A stretch of 64,000 nt of DNA, taken from NCBI RefSeq assembly GCF_000661955.1, contig NZ_CP007597.1:3917728-3981727 (forward strand), written 5' to 3'. This document shows positions 24,578-34,172 of this stretch, piece by piece. Below the pieces are notes generated by a model. That model ran no database searches and had not been told where the DNA came from. It worked only from the letters and a program-made list of their open reading frames with translations. The position numbers were made by a program, and so were the translations under genes. Position 1 is the first letter of the stretch. Every line of letters begins with the position of its first letter. This stretch comes from Stenotrophomonas rhizophila (lineage in GTDB: Bacteria; Pseudomonadota; Gammaproteobacteria; Xanthomonadales; Xanthomonadaceae).

Positions 24578-24816
24578 GGCGGGAAGACTCGGACCTGGAA
24601 GCAGATGCGTAGATGAACAAGATTACAGCCACACGCCTGAGTATGGTCTTTTCATAACAACAACATGCGTTTTTCAAGCTGAAAACACTACGCCGGCGTA
24701 CGGTTAAAACGTTTGATTGAATCACTTTTCCTCTGCACTCTTGCGCACTTGGTTCCAGCAACACAGCCTGCCCATGGCCGGCTTTACCCGATGGCTTCTT
24801 CAGGATTGCGCTTTCC
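24578..24816 (+). promoter_or_regulatory. AT-richer promoter region of fabA with a 12-bp palindrome
   Basis: The interval between divergent dinB and fabA is AT-richer than its surroundings. TACGCCGGCGTA (24689-24700) is a perfect palindrome and is followed by GTTAAAACGTTTGATT (24702-24717), itself centred on AACGTT. In gamma-proteobacteria fabA/fabB are controlled by regulators such as FabR, FadR or DesT; none of their known sites is matched closely, so the palindrome is only a candidate operator. Confidence 0.35.
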
Positions 24817-25332
24817 ATGACTCGTCTCCACGCGTTCTCGCGCGAACAACTGCTGGCCAGCGCCCGCGGTGAACTGTTCGGCCCGGGCAGCGGTCGCCTG
24901 CCCAACGATCCGATGCTGATGTTCGATCGCATCACCGACATCCGCGACGACGGCGGCCCCCACGGCAAGGGACTGGTACGCGCCGAACTGGATATCCGCC
25001 CGGACCTGTGGTTCTTCGGCTGCCACTTCATCGGCGACCCCGTCATGCCCGGCTGCCTCGGCCTGGATGCCATGTGGCAGCTCACCGGCTTCTACCTCAC
25101 CTGGCTGGGCGCGCCCGGCCGTGGCCGCGCCCTGGGCTGCGGTGAAGTGAAGTTCACCGGCCAGGTACTGCCGGAGGCCAAGCTGGTGAGCTACGAAATC
25201 GACATTACCCGCGTCATCAACCGCAAGCTGGTGATGGCCCAGGCCGACGCCCGCATGCTGGTGGACGGCCGTGAAATCTACTCCGCCAAAGACCTCCGCG
25301 TAGGTCTGTTCACTTCCACCGAGAACTTCTGA
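24817..25332 (+). CDS. fabA: 3-hydroxydecanoyl-ACP dehydratase/isomerase FabA
   Basis: Dehydrates 3-hydroxydecanoyl-ACP and isomerises the product to cis-3-decenoyl-ACP, the branch point to unsaturated fatty acids. The 171 residues are the standard length. The hot-dog core shows the catalytic His in [24 protein letters not shown] (split: His in CHFIGDP, Asp in LGLDAMWQ) and [13 protein letters not shown]. The stop TGA overlaps the fabB ATG by one base (TGATG), so fabA-fabB is one translational unit. Confidence 0.98.
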   Translation: MTRLHAFSREQLLASARGELFGPGSGRLPNDPMLMFDRITDIRDDGGPHGKGLVRAELDIRPDLWFFGCHFIGDPVMPGCLGLDAMWQLTGFYLTWLGAPGRGRALGCGEVKFTGQVLPEAKLVSYEIDITRVINRKLVMAQADARMLVDGREIYSAKDLRVGLFTSTENF

Positions 25333-26540
25333 TGCGTCGCGTCGTCATTACCGGAATGGGCATCACCTCGTGCCTGGGCAACGATCTGGACACGGTCTCC
25401 AGCGCACTGCGTGAAGGCCGCGCTGGCATCCGCCACCTGCCCGACCATGCCGAAGCCGGCCTGCGCAGCCACGTCGGTGGCAACATCGAACTGGACCTGG
25501 ACGCGCAGATCGACCGCAAGGTCAAGCGCTTCATGAGCGATGCCTCGGCGTACGCCTACATCGCCATGCGCGATGCGATCGCTGATGCCGGCCTGGACGA
25601 GGCGCAGGTCGCCAATCCGCGTACCGGCCTGATCGCCGGCTCCGGCGGCGGCTCCAGCCAGTGGCAGGTCGAATCGGCCGACATCCTGCGCGCCCGTGGC
25701 GTGCGCAAGGTGGGCCCGTACATGGTGCCGCGCACGATGTGCTCCACCGTGTCGGCCTGCCTGGCCACCGCCTTCCAGATCAAGGGCCTGAGCTACTCGC
25801 TGTCCGCGGCCTGCGCCACCTCGGCGCACTGCATCGGCGCGGCGGCCGACCTGATCCGCCATGGCGCACAGGACGTGATGTTCGCCGGCGGCGGTGAAGA
25901 CCTGCACTGGTCGATGAGCGTCATGTTCGACGCCATGGGCGCGCTGTCCACCCGCTTCAACGACACCCCGGCCAGCGCCTCGCGCCCGTACGACAAGGAC
26001 CGCGACGGCTTCGTCATCGCCGGTGGCGGCGGCATGCTGGTGCTGGAAGATTACGACCACGCCGTGGCACGTGGCGCGCGCATCTATGCCGAACTGGTGG
26101 GCTACGGCGTCACCTCCGACGGTGCCGACATGGTCGCCCCGTCCGGTGAAGGCGCGGTGCGCTGCATGAACATGGCCATGGCCAACCTGAGTGGTCCGAT
26201 CGACTACCTCAACACGCACGGCACCTCCACCCCGCTGGGCGATGTGACCGAGCTGAAGGCCGTGCGCGAAGTGTTCGGCCAGGACGTGCCGCCGCTGTCG
26301 TCGACCAAGGCGCTGTCGGGCCATTCGCTGGGCGCAGCCAGCGTGCACGAAGCGATCTACTGCCTGCTGATGATGCGCGACGGCTTCATCGCCGGCTCGG
26401 CCAACATCGGCGAGCTGGACCCGCTGGTGGAAGGCTTCCCGATCGTGCGCGAAAGCCAGGATGCGCAGTTGAACACGGTGATGTCCAACAGCTTCGGCTT
26501 CGGCGGCACCAACGCAGCGCTGGTGTTCGGCCGGGTGTGA
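25332..26540 (+). CDS. fabB: Beta-ketoacyl-ACP synthase I FabB
   Basis: Condensing enzyme of 402 residues that elongates the cis-3-decenoyl-ACP made by FabA. Catalytic Cys in [12 protein letters not shown] (~residue 160), His in [12 protein letters not shown] (~295) and His in [14 protein letters not shown] (~330) give the Cys-His-His triad; the C terminus [15 protein letters not shown] is typical. It is translationally coupled to fabA and followed by a strong terminator. The pairing marks the FabA/FabB anaerobic route to unsaturated fatty acids. Confidence 0.98.
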   Translation: MRRVVITGMGITSCLGNDLDTVSSALREGRAGIRHLPDHAEAGLRSHVGGNIELDLDAQIDRKVKRFMSDASAYAYIAMRDAIADAGLDEAQVANPRTGLIAGSGGGSSQWQVESADILRARGVRKVGPYMVPRTMCSTVSACLATAFQIKGLSYSLSAACATSAHCIGAAADLIRHGAQDVMFAGGGEDLHWSMSVMFDAMGALSTRFNDTPASASRPYDKDRDGFVIAGGGGMLVLEDYDHAVARGARIYAELVGYGVTSDGADMVAPSGEGAVRCMNMAMANLSGPIDYLNTHGTSTPLGDVTELKAVREVFGQDVPPLSSTKALSGHSLGAASVHEAIYCLLMMRDGFIAGSANIGELDPLVEGFPIVRESQDAQLNTVMSNSFGFGGTNAALVFGRV

Positions 26541-26562
26541 TGCCTGGTTGATGCAGTGACAG

Positions 26563-26592
26563 AAAAACCCGGCCAGCGCGCCGGGTTTTTTT
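26563..26592 (+). terminator. Intrinsic terminator after fabB
   Basis: AAAAACCCGGC, a short loop and GCCGGGTTTTTTTG form a stem of about 10 bp with T residues on the plus side and A residues before it, so it can act in both directions. Confidence 0.92.
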
Positions 26593-26906
26593 GTGCCCCG
26601 ATGGGGGCGGTGAGTGTTGGTGGGGAGACGGAGCTGCTGGCAGCCAGGTGATGCGGTCTTCGGCGGCGGTCATGCGTTCGTCGCGCCGGTCAGCGGTGTC
26701 GGCGGTCGTTTGGGAACCGACCCTACCGGGGTTCACGTGCAGTATCCCCAACAAGGCAGATGCGGCGCGCCACCAACGTCGTCGACCAACGCGCTGGCGG
26801 ACCATCGCTGGTAGGGTCGCTCCCCAGACGACCGCACGTTCCGCGCCCCGGCCGATGGTGGGCAGGACCCTGGCCGGAGACGCTGCTCGCCGGTTGGAAC
26901 CCCGAT
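26593..26906. other. Intergenic region with a pair of GTAGGGTCG repeats
   Basis: No gene is supported. An inverse copy (26702-26726) and a forward copy (26811-26835) of the repeat with core GTAGGGTCG...CGACCGC lie back to back 84 bp apart. The rest shows nothing recognisable. Confidence 0.7.
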
Positions 26907-27584
26907 CTACTGCAGATGCGGCAGCAGCAGGGTGTGCGCGTCTGCCAGCGAGTCGACGATGCGGTGGCCCAGGGCGCGCAGGTCGTCGTCGGGGTGCACC
27001 AGGTCGGGTACCTGGATTGCGGTCATGCCCGCGCCCACCGCGGCACGAATGCCGGCCGGCGAGTCTTCCAGTGCCAGGCAGCGCGCCGGGTCCTTGCCCA
27101 GCTTCTGCGCGGCCAGCAGGTAGATGTCCGGGGCCGGCTTGGGGTGGGCCACGTCGCTGCTGGTCACCACCACCTCGAAGAACGGCAGCAGGCCGGCCGC
27201 GGCCAGCTTGCGCGACGCGCGGGGCTGGCGGGTCGAGGTGGCCACCGCGCGCGCGATGCCGTGGTCGTGCAGCAGCTGCAGCAGGTCCAGGATGCCCGGA
27301 CGCAACGGCAGGCCTTCCTGCGTGCGCGCTTCGTACAGGTCATGGCAGCGCGCGAACAACGCCGCCACCTGCCCTGCATCGATGTGCTGCAGCAACAGGC
27401 GCTCGCAGTCGCGGTCGCCCAGGCCGACGAAGCGCAGCCAGAAGTCATCGGCGAGCGGCAGCGCCAGCTCGTGCGCCGCCTGCGTCCAGCAGGCGATCGA
27501 CACCCGCTCGCTGTCGATCATCAGGCCGTCCATGTCGAAGATGACGGCGTCCGGCAGGAACGGCAACGCGGCAATCGCGGTCAT
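26907..27584 (-). CDS. HAD-IA family phosphatase (beta-phosphoglucomutase-like)
   Basis: HAD phosphatase of 225 residues. Motif I VIFDMDGLMIDSERV, motif II VATSTRQPRA, motif III Lys in DVAHPKPAPDIYLLAA and motif IV LALEDSPAGIRAAVGAGM. The helical cap lies between residues ~25 and 90. The series MDGLMIDSE and KPAPDIYLLAA is typical of phosphatases acting on sugar phosphates or related small molecules; the substrate cannot be told. Its ATG overlaps the rsuA stop by 4 bp, making it the last gene of the rsmC-rsuA-HAD operon. The stop is TAG. Confidence 0.88.
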   Translation of the reverse strand: MTAIAALPFLPDAVIFDMDGLMIDSERVSIACWTQAAHELALPLADDFWLRFVGLGDRDCERLLLQHIDAGQVAALFARCHDLYEARTQEGLPLRPGILDLLQLLHDHGIARAVATSTRQPRASRKLAAAGLLPFFEVVVTSSDVAHPKPAPDIYLLAAQKLGKDPARCLALEDSPAGIRAAVGAGMTAIQVPDLVHPDDDLRALGHRIVDSLADAHTLLLPHLQ

Positions 27585-28285
27585 GGCACGTTGAAGAGCG
27601 TTTCAAGATCGGCGGCATCCAGGATGCGCCACTGCCCTTCGCCGAGGTCGCCCAGGGTCAGCCCGCCGATGCGGCTGCGGTGCAGCGCCGCGACGTGGTT
27701 GCCCACCGCCGCGAACATGCGCCGCGCCTGGTGGTAACGGCCTTCGTGCAGCACCAGCTGCGCCTGGCGCGGCGACTGCACGTGCAGTTCGGCCGGCAGC
27801 AGCGGCTTGTCATCCGATTCCAGCAGCAGCGTGCCGCTGGCAAAACGCGCGGTTTCGTCGCCACGCAGGTCTTCGGCCAGGGTGACCTCATAGGCCTTGT
27901 CCAGGCGCGACTTGGGCGAGACGATGCGGTGCAGCAGCGCGCCGTCGTCGGTCATCAGCAGCATGCCGCTGGTGTCACGATCCAGCCGGCCCACCGACGA
28001 CAACAGCGGCGAACGTTCGCGGAAACGCGGCGGCAGCAGGTCGTAGATCAAGCGGCCCTTGTCCTTGGTCGAACAGGTGTAGTCGCGCGGCTTGTGCAGC
28101 ATCAGGGTCAGGCCCTGCGGCGGGTCCAGCGGTTCGCCCTCGACCCGGATCGCCTCGTGCGCGACCACGTCATCGGTGTACAGCACCTCGCCGTCGGCAT
28201 CGGTGACCAGGCCGTCGCGGAACATCCCCTGCACCTGCTTGCGGCTGCCATAGCCCAGGTTGGCCAGAAGCTTGACCAGCTTCAC
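27581..28285 (-). CDS. rsuA: 16S rRNA pseudouridine(516) synthase RsuA
   Basis: Isomerises U516 of 16S rRNA. The 234 residues contain an N-terminal S4-like RNA-binding part (VKLVKLLANLGYGSRKQVQGMFRDGLV) and the synthase domain with the catalytic Asp in SSVGRLDRDTSGMLLMTDDG and the later KAYEVTL and EGRYHQARRMFAAVGNHV. The GTG start at 28285 forms a GTGA overlap with the rsmC stop; the stop overlaps the HAD gene start. Both upstream neighbours modify small-subunit rRNA, a sensible pairing. Confidence 0.94.
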   Translation of the reverse strand: MKLVKLLANLGYGSRKQVQGMFRDGLVTDADGEVLYTDDVVAHEAIRVEGEPLDPPQGLTLMLHKPRDYTCSTKDKGRLIYDLLPPRFRERSPLLSSVGRLDRDTSGMLLMTDDGALLHRIVSPKSRLDKAYEVTLAEDLRGDETARFASGTLLLESDDKPLLPAELHVQSPRQAQLVLHEGRYHQARRMFAAVGNHVAALHRSRIGGLTLGDLGEGQWRILDAADLETLFNVP

Positions 28286-29403
28286 GCGCGGCCTCCGCGG
28301 CCCCACGACGGCTCACGTTCCCGCGGCCCCCGGACCGGCGTGGCGGTCTTGCTGGCCTTGGTGGCCTGGATCAGCTTGAAGCCGTCGCGCTCGGCGGCCA
28401 CGCGGACCTGGCCGAAGCTTTCGTTGAGGATCTGCTCGTACGGCAGGTGGCGGTTGGCCACCAGCCACATGCGCCCGCCCGGGCGCAGCGCCTGCGCGGC
28501 CACGGCGATGAAGCGCTGGCCGATGTCGGGGCGGTCGGCACGCGAGGGGGTGTGGAACGGCGGGTTGGTCACGATGAAGTCGTACTGCGCCTCGATCCCG
28601 GCGGTCACGTCCTGCCAGTGATAGGTCAGCGCGGCCGGCGCGCCGAGCGCGTCCAGGTTGGTGCGGGCCAGCGCCAGCGCGCGGCCTTCGGCCTCATACA
28701 GGTCCAGCCCGGTCACGCCGGGGCAACGGGCCAGCACTTCGGCGGACAGGTAACCAAAACCGGCGCCCAGGTCGGCACCGCGCCCGGCCAGGTCGGCCGG
28801 CAGCTGCTCCACCAGCAGCGCCGAGGCCGGGTCGATGCGGTCCCAGGCGAAGATGCCCGGGCGGCTCTGGAAGCGGCCGCCCAGAATCGCGCGGGGCGCG
28901 TCGAGGGTGGCCCAGCGCTTGGCCAGCGCGGCGTCGTGCTGGCCATCGAGCGGCGCGGTCCAGTAGGCGCGGCAGTGGTTCTTGGTGAGCTTGCCGCCCA
29001 GGCCGGTCAGCTGCTGCAGGTCGCCTTCGCCGGAGCGGGCGCCTTCGTTGTTGTGCTGGCAGGCCACCACCACCCCGCCCGGGGCGGCCAGCGCCACGGC
29101 GCGGGCAAACAGCGCCTTGGCTTCCTCACGCTGGCGCGGCGGCAGCACCAGCACCACTGCGTAGCGGGTGCTGTCGTCGGCCAGCTGCTGCTCGTCGCGG
29201 ACGGTCCAGCCGCTGGCTTCCAGCGCATCGGCGAACGGCCGGAAGCTCTGCTCGCAGACCAGCTGGGTCGGCTGGGCGTGCTCACGCAGGGGCCAGCCGT
29301 CGCGGGCGCGCAGGAACAGCACCGGGCCGGCGGGCCAGGACAGCACGCCACTGGCGAACGGCAGGAACAGGGTTTCCAGGGGAGCGTCGTGCTGGGCAGC
29401 CAT
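28282..29403 (-). CDS. rsmC: 16S rRNA (guanine-N2)-methyltransferase RsmC/RlmG-like
   Basis: Two-domain methyltransferase of about 373 residues. The N-terminal half is a degenerate methyltransferase-like domain (VLVLPPRQREEAKALFA); the C-terminal half carries the SAM site (GADLGAGFGYLSAEVLA) and the catalytic NPPF in DFIVTNPPFHTPSRAD. RsmC methylates G1207 of 16S rRNA; RlmG methylates 23S G1835 and looks similar, so the exact base is inferred. The start at 29403 (MAAQHDAP) is chosen over 29418 and 29496; none has a strong ribosome binding site. First gene of the operon with rsuA. Confidence 0.88.
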   Translation of the reverse strand: MAAQHDAPLETLFLPFASGVLSWPAGPVLFLRARDGWPLREHAQPTQLVCEQSFRPFADALEASGWTVRDEQQLADDSTRYAVVLVLPPRQREEAKALFARAVALAAPGGVVVACQHNNEGARSGEGDLQQLTGLGGKLTKNHCRAYWTAPLDGQHDAALAKRWATLDAPRAILGGRFQSRPGIFAWDRIDPASALLVEQLPADLAGRGADLGAGFGYLSAEVLARCPGVTGLDLYEAEGRALALARTNLDALGAPAALTYHWQDVTAGIEAQYDFIVTNPPFHTPSRADRPDIGQRFIAVAAQALRPGGRMWLVANRHLPYEQILNESFGQVRVAAERDGFKLIQATKASKTATPVRGPREREPSWGRGGRA

Positions 29404-29558
29404 CGAGAGGGGGCACATCTTGAAAAGAGACCGCCATTCTACCGGTTCGCCCGGATCGCCTCCGCCCGGGCCCGATTTGCGTTTATTCAACGCCATGTTG
29501 ATGCCCCGGCAACATCCAAACCGTCAGGGTGGAGGCTCATTTGCGATGGAGATGGCTC

Positions 29559-29822
29559 ATGCGTGCATTGTTTGTCGGTGGCGTGGTCGACAACAGCGAG
29601 ATGGACATCGAGGGCGCCCAGCCCCCGGTGCACTACCCCCAGGACACCGGCGGCGGTCACTCACGCTACCGCCTGCACCAGGTCGGCAAGCAGGCCGACG
29701 GCACGGTGGCGTACGCGGTGTATGGCGCGCCGGACATGGCCGACGACGAGGTCTCGCGGGTGGCCGACGAACGCGCGTATGCACGGCGTTTCGAGGCCGA
29801 GCCCGAGGTGTTCGTGCACTGA
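29559..29822 (+). CDS. Small conserved hypothetical protein
   Basis: Protein of 87 residues, not recognised. It opens with MRALFVGGVVDNSEMD, reads like a small beta-rich cytosolic domain (HYPQDTGGGHSRYRLHQ, VAYAVYGAPDMADDEV) and ends REREF-free acidic residues FEAEPEVFVH. GGAG lies 9 bp before the ATG. It is divergent from rsmC and has normal high-GC codon use, so it is very probably a real gene. Confidence 0.7.
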   Translation: MRALFVGGVVDNSEMDIEGAQPPVHYPQDTGGGHSRYRLHQVGKQADGTVAYAVYGAPDMADDEVSRVADERAYARRFEAEPEVFVH

Positions 29823-29943
29823 TGCGGGGATAAGCGCAGGCGCTGCCGCTTCGTGCCGGCCCTGCGCTTTTACGTCGCCGTGCGGGCGCTGACGCGCATG
29901 GCGACTGGTTCAGCCCAATCACGCCGGTCTGCCCGGCGCGGGG

Positions 29944-30234
29944 TTACTCGACCGGGGGCAGCTGGCGGATGCTGGCGATCCGGTCGAGCCACACCAGGTG
30001 CTGCTGCACCGGGCTATCCAGGTCGTCGAGCCGCAGCTGGCCATTGCTGCCTTCGTTCTCGTCGGCATCGCGGTACTGCTGCAGGGTGGGCTGCACCGCG
30101 ACGGTGCCCAGCAGGCGGGTGCCGTCGTCCAGGGTGATCTCGACGTGGGTCTGGCCGCGCAGCTGCGGCAGCAGGGCTTCCAGCGCCGCGATCCGGGCCG
30201 GATCGGTATGGATGGTCGGGGCGTAACGGGACAT
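29944..30234 (-). CDS. DUF3247 family protein
   Basis: Protein of 96 residues that matches the xanthomonad-restricted DUF3247 family: HVEITLDDGTRLLGTVAVQPTLQQYRD and a C-terminal VWLDRIASIRQLPPVE. The fold looks like a small Sm-like or beta-barrel RNA-binding domain, but the function is unknown. It follows the hybrid kinase gene by 29 bp on the same strand and may share its transcript. Confidence 0.8.
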   Translation of the reverse strand: MSRYAPTIHTDPARIAALEALLPQLRGQTHVEITLDDGTRLLGTVAVQPTLQQYRDADENEGSNGQLRLDDLDSPVQQHLVWLDRIASIRQLPPVE

Positions 30235-30263
30235 GGGGACTCCTGTGGGGTACGTGTGCGGGG

Positions 30264-32234
30264 TTACCGGCGCTGCTCGGCCAGTACGCTGCGCACGGCC
30301 GAGACCAGCTGGGCCACCGAATACGGCTTGGCCACATGCTCCTGGAACCCGGAGGCGAGCGCCCGCTTGCGGTCGTCGGCACGGGCCAGCGCGGTGACCG
30401 CCACCGCCGGCAGCACCTGCGCTTCCACGCCGATGTCCTCGCGTAGCGTCCGTACCAGGCCGTAACCGTCCATGCCAGGCATGCCGATGTCGGTCAGCAG
30501 CACGTCGATGCCTTCATGCCCGCCCCGGTCCAGCAGGGCCAGTGCCTCGCCCGCCGAGGCGGCCGCGGTGACTTCGGCGCCCTGCTCCTCCAACAGCCGG
30601 CGCAGGTATTCGAGCACTTCGGGCTGGTCTTCCACCGCCAGCAGGTGCAGGCCCTTGAGCGGGAACGGCTCGATCACCTGTTCCCCTATCGGGCCACTGA
30701 ACACCTCGCGCAGCGGGCGGCCGTCGGCCTGCGGCTGGTAGCGCGGCAGGCGCACGGTGAACGTGGCGCCGTGGCCGGCACCCTCGCTGGTGGCCGCCAC
30801 GGTGCCGCCGTGCAGCTCCACCAGCTGCTGCGCAATCGCCAGGCCCAGCCCGAGACCGCCATGGCGGCGGGTGGTGGTGCCATCGGCCTGGCGGAAGCGG
30901 CTGAACAGGTGGCGCAGGAATTCGGGGGCGATGCCGTCGCCGGTGTCGGCCACGCTGATCGACCAGTGGCCGCCATCGCTCGCCAGGGTGACGGCCACGG
31001 TGCCTTCGGCGGGGGTGAACTTGATCGCGTTGGACAACAGGTTCCACAGCACCTGCTGCAGCCGCGTGGCGTCGCCCAGCACCAGCGTGGGCTCGTCAGG
31101 CAGCGACAGGGTCATGTGCAGTGCCTTGCCTTCGGCCACCAGTTCCTGCGCCCGCATGGCTTCGGTCAGCTGCGCGCGCAGGTCCAGCACTTCCACTTCC
31201 AGCTGCACCTTGCCCAGCAGCATGCTGCTCAGGTCGAGCATGTCCGAGATCAGGCGCTTCTGCGCCATCGCACTGTTGGCGATCACGCCCAGGCCCTTGT
31301 ACAGCGGGCTGGTGGCATCCACACGCTGCAGCAGCAGTTCGCTCCAGCCCAGGATGGTGGTCAGCGGGGTGCGCAGTTCGTGCGACAGCGTGGCCAGGAA
31401 CTCGTCCTTGAGCCGCGCCATGTTTTCAGCGGCACTGCGCGCGGCGCGCTCGGACTGCAGCAGCTCCTCGCGCGCCATTTCAATTTCGCGGCGCTCGGTC
31501 ACGTCCGGGCTGCTGCCGGCCAGGCCGATGAAGTGGCCCATGCGCGAGAACCGCGGGCGGGCATTCATTTCCAGCCAGCGCCATTGGCCATCGGCACGCA
31601 GGCCGCGCACCAGCGCATGCATCGACCGCTGCGCCTTCAGCGCTTCCTGCAGCTCGTAATCAAATACCGACGCGTCATCAGGATGGACCAGGCCCCGCCA
31701 GACGTTCTCGGGCACGCGCTGTTCGTCGCCGCCGAAGAACTCGCTGAAGGCGCTGTTGACGAAGCGCGCATGGCCCGCTTCGTCCAGTACCCACACCGGC
31801 ATGGGCAGGCCATCGGCGAGCGCACTGAAGCGCGCTTCACTTTCCGCCAGTTCCACTTCGATCTGCTTGCGGCTGCTGACGTCGAAGAACACCACGGCCA
31901 CCTGGTGGTCGCCCGGCTCGCCCACCCGCACCGCTTCCACCGAATACCAGCGGCCCAGCGCACGCGCTTCCAGTTCGAACTGCTGGGATTGGCCGGTGAG
32001 GGCCACCTGGCCGTAGATGCGGAACCAGTCCGGCTCGTGGTCCGGCTGCAGCGCGGTCATGCGCTGCCCGCGCGCGTTGGCCAGCCCGGTGTTGCGCTCG
32101 AAGGCGTCGTTGACCTCAAGGAAGCGGTAATCCACCGCCTTGTTGTCGTCGAACAGCACTTCGATCACGCAGAAGCCGGCGTTCATCTGCTCCAGCACGC
32201 TCCGGTACATCCCCGCGTGGGACGCAACTGTCAT
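30264..32234 (-). CDS. PAS-domain hybrid histidine kinase / response regulator
   Basis: Cytosolic hybrid sensor of about 656 residues with no membrane helix. Order: PAS 1 (residues ~5-120, VIEVLFDDNKAVDYRFLEVN), PAS 2 (~130-250, FINSAFSEFFGG-like stretch), HisKA with phospho-His in ATLSHELRTPLTTILGW (~300), HATPase (N box NLLSNAIKFTP, G1 DTGDGIAPE, G2 GGLGLGLAI) and a C-terminal receiver with Asp in VLLTDIGMPGMDGYG and Lys in VAKPYSV. The first PAS resembles domains reading small ligands or redox state. No output regulator is adjacent. The start at 32234 is preferred; an ATG at 32318 would add 28 residues of low-complexity sequence. Confidence 0.9.
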   Translation of the reverse strand: MTVASHAGMYRSVLEQMNAGFCVIEVLFDDNKAVDYRFLEVNDAFERNTGLANARGQRMTALQPDHEPDWFRIYGQVALTGQSQQFELEARALGRWYSVEAVRVGEPGDHQVAVVFFDVSSRKQIEVELAESEARFSALADGLPMPVWVLDEAGHARFVNSAFSEFFGGDEQRVPENVWRGLVHPDDASVFDYELQEALKAQRSMHALVRGLRADGQWRWLEMNARPRFSRMGHFIGLAGSSPDVTERREIEMAREELLQSERAARSAAENMARLKDEFLATLSHELRTPLTTILGWSELLLQRVDATSPLYKGLGVIANSAMAQKRLISDMLDLSSMLLGKVQLEVEVLDLRAQLTEAMRAQELVAEGKALHMTLSLPDEPTLVLGDATRLQQVLWNLLSNAIKFTPAEGTVAVTLASDGGHWSISVADTGDGIAPEFLRHLFSRFRQADGTTTRRHGGLGLGLAIAQQLVELHGGTVAATSEGAGHGATFTVRLPRYQPQADGRPLREVFSGPIGEQVIEPFPLKGLHLLAVEDQPEVLEYLRRLLEEQGAEVTAAASAGEALALLDRGGHEGIDVLLTDIGMPGMDGYGLVRTLREDIGVEAQVLPAVAVTALARADDRKRALASGFQEHVAKPYSVAQLVSAVRSVLAEQRR

Positions 32235-32495
32235 GAAAGAGGGGCGTTCAAGAGTGGAAGTAGGCAGGCTGGGCAAGGGCGTCAAGGGGGCAACTGGCGA
32301 AACAGAGGGACACAGCATCTTCCAGAGGGCGTATTCGTAGCGTCAAGCGCCATGGGTGGGATTGACGTGGCCGACGACGTAGGTGAATTGGCGGCAACCG
32401 CCGCAGCGGCTGACGCAATTGGCGATTGTCCCACCGGGTGATCAGGATCACACTGAAAACCTGATCCCGTCTGTGATCGTGATCGAGGAGTCGTC

Positions 32496-33065
32496 ATGAA
32501 CCGCAAACCGTTGGTGGCCGGTCTGTTGACCTGCCTGTTGGTGATCGGCAGCGCGAACGCCGCGGGGCCCCGTACCGTGACCGACCCCCAGGCGCCCCGT
32601 GCCCTGAGCGGCGATGGCCCGGTCAAGGTGTCGTGGACCGACCCGGCCCAGTTCACCGAGATCCGGCAAAGCACCAACCGCTTCGAAGCCCAGCGCGGCA
32701 ACTGGGTCCAGCAGCTGGCTACCTACGTCCAGACCAGCGCCGGCAAGCAGCTGCAGCCGGGGCAGACGCTGGATGTGACCCTGACCGACATCAAACGCGC
32801 CGGTGACTACGAGCCGTGGCACGGGCCGCGCGGCAACGATATCCGCATCCTGCGCGACGTCTACCCGCCGCGCATCGCGCTGACCTTCACCCTCACCGAT
32901 GCCCAGGGGCAGGTGCTGGCGCAGGGCGAGCGCAAGCTGTCCGACAGCGGCTACCTGCACAACATCGGCCTGCAACGCGATACCGACCCGCTGCGCTATG
33001 AGAAGCGGCTGGTGGATGACTGGGTCCGCCGCGACCTGCGCAGCGACGCCACCGCCAGCCGCTGA
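32496..33065 (+). CDS. DUF3016 domain protein, exported
   Basis: Protein of 189 residues with a clear signal peptide (LVAGLLTCLLVIGSANA). The mature part matches DUF3016: VKVSWTDPAQFTEIR, WVQQLATYVQ, QTLDVTLTDIKRAGDYEPWHG, and LSDSGYLHNIGLQRDTDPLRYEKRLVDDW. It should be periplasmic; function unknown. GAGGAG precedes the ATG by 5-6 bp. It is convergent with alr, sharing a hairpin between the stops. Confidence 0.88.
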   Translation: MNRKPLVAGLLTCLLVIGSANAAGPRTVTDPQAPRALSGDGPVKVSWTDPAQFTEIRQSTNRFEAQRGNWVQQLATYVQTSAGKQLQPGQTLDVTLTDIKRAGDYEPWHGPRGNDIRILRDVYPPRIALTFTLTDAQGQVLAQGERKLSDSGYLHNIGLQRDTDPLRYEKRLVDDWVRRDLRSDATASR

Positions 33066-33069
33066 CGGT

Positions 33070-33092
33070 GGCGCCACGCCGGGCGTGGCGCC
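33070..33092. terminator. Hairpin between convergent DUF3016 and alr genes
   Basis: GGCGCCACGC and GCGTGGCGCC pair perfectly over 10 bp with loop CGG. No T-run follows on either side, so it may be a weak or factor-dependent terminator for both genes. Confidence 0.65.
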
Positions 33093-33095
33093 CCC

Positions 33096-34172
33096 TCAGC
33101 CGCCCAGGTGCTGGTGCGGTACCCGCTTGACCGCGCACGGCAGCTGATAGGCGCTGACCCCGCACAGCGGCGCCAGCACATCCAGCCGCGGTGACTCACC
33201 CCACAGGGTCACCGTGCTGCCTACCCCGGCGTCGGGCAGGTCGGTGAGGTCCACGGTCAGCATGTCCATCGAGACCCGGCCGATCAGCGTGCCGGGCTGC
33301 CCGTCGATCTGCACCGGGGTGCCATTCGGGGCGAACTGCGGGTAGCCGTCGGCATACCCCAGGGCGACCACGCCCACCCGGGTGGGCCGCTGCGCGACGA
33401 ACCGCGCGCCATAACCCACCGGTTCGCCGATGCCGATCTCACGCACGGCGAAGATTTTCGACTGCATGGTCATGACCGGGCGCAGCCGCTCGGTGAGCAC
33501 CGAATGGGTGGGCAGCGGGTTGGCGCCGTACAGCATCAGCCCCGGTCGCACCCAATCGCTGCGGACGTCCGGCCAGCCCAGCAGGGCCGGCGAATTGCAC
33601 AGGCTGGTCTCACCGGCCAGGCCGTCGATGGTGGCGGCGAACAGGTCGGCCTGCTCGCGGGTGCGCAGACTGTCCAGCTCGTCGGCGCGGGCCATGTGGC
33701 TCATCAGCACCATCGGCGCCACCTGCGGCAGCGCGCTCAGGCGGGCGTGCGCGGCGCGGAAGTCGGCCGGCGACAGGCCGAGGCGGTGCATGCCGCTGTC
33801 CAGCTTCAACCAGATCTTCAACAGGGCAGTGGTCTGGAAGGCCAGCACCGCCTCCACCTGCCACGGCGCGCCCACGGCGAACCACAGGTCGTGCTGCACG
33901 ATCAGCGGCAGCTCGTCGGCGTCGAAGAAGCCTTCCAGCAGCACGATCGGCGTGGTGATGCCGGCCTGGCGCAGTTCCAGCGCCTCTTCGATGCAGGCCA
34001 CGCCGAACGCGTCGGCCTGGCCCTGCAGCGCGCGCGCGCAGGCAATGGCGCCGTGGCCGTAGGCATCGGCCTTGATGGCCGCCAGGGTCTTGCGACCGCC
34101 GCCCAGTTCACGGGCAAGCTGGAAATTGGCGCGCAACGCGTCCAGGTCAATCAACGCGCGGGCTGGGCGCAT
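33096..34172 (-). CDS. alr: Alanine racemase, catabolic type (Alr/DadX)
   Basis: PLP enzyme of 358 residues that interconverts L- and D-alanine. The PLP lysine stands in [13 protein letters not shown] (~residue 34) and the catalytic Tyr in [18 protein letters not shown] (~250). It begins inside the end of dadA (22-bp overlap) and is therefore co-transcribed with it. The dadA-dadX arrangement means its main task is to feed L-alanine into oxidation, though it may also supply D-alanine for the cell wall. Confidence 0.95.
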   Translation of the reverse strand: MRPARALIDLDALRANFQLARELGGGRKTLAAIKADAYGHGAIACARALQGQADAFGVACIEEALELRQAGITTPIVLLEGFFDADELPLIVQHDLWFAVGAPWQVEAVLAFQTTALLKIWLKLDSGMHRLGLSPADFRAAHARLSALPQVAPMVLMSHMARADELDSLRTREQADLFAATIDGLAGETSLCNSPALLGWPDVRSDWVRPGLMLYGANPLPTHSVLTERLRPVMTMQSKIFAVREIGIGEPVGYGARFVAQRPTRVGVVALGYADGYPQFAPNGTPVQIDGQPGTLIGRVSMDMLTVDLTDLPDAGVGSTVTLWGESPRLDVLAPLCGVSAYQLPCAVKRVPHQHLGG

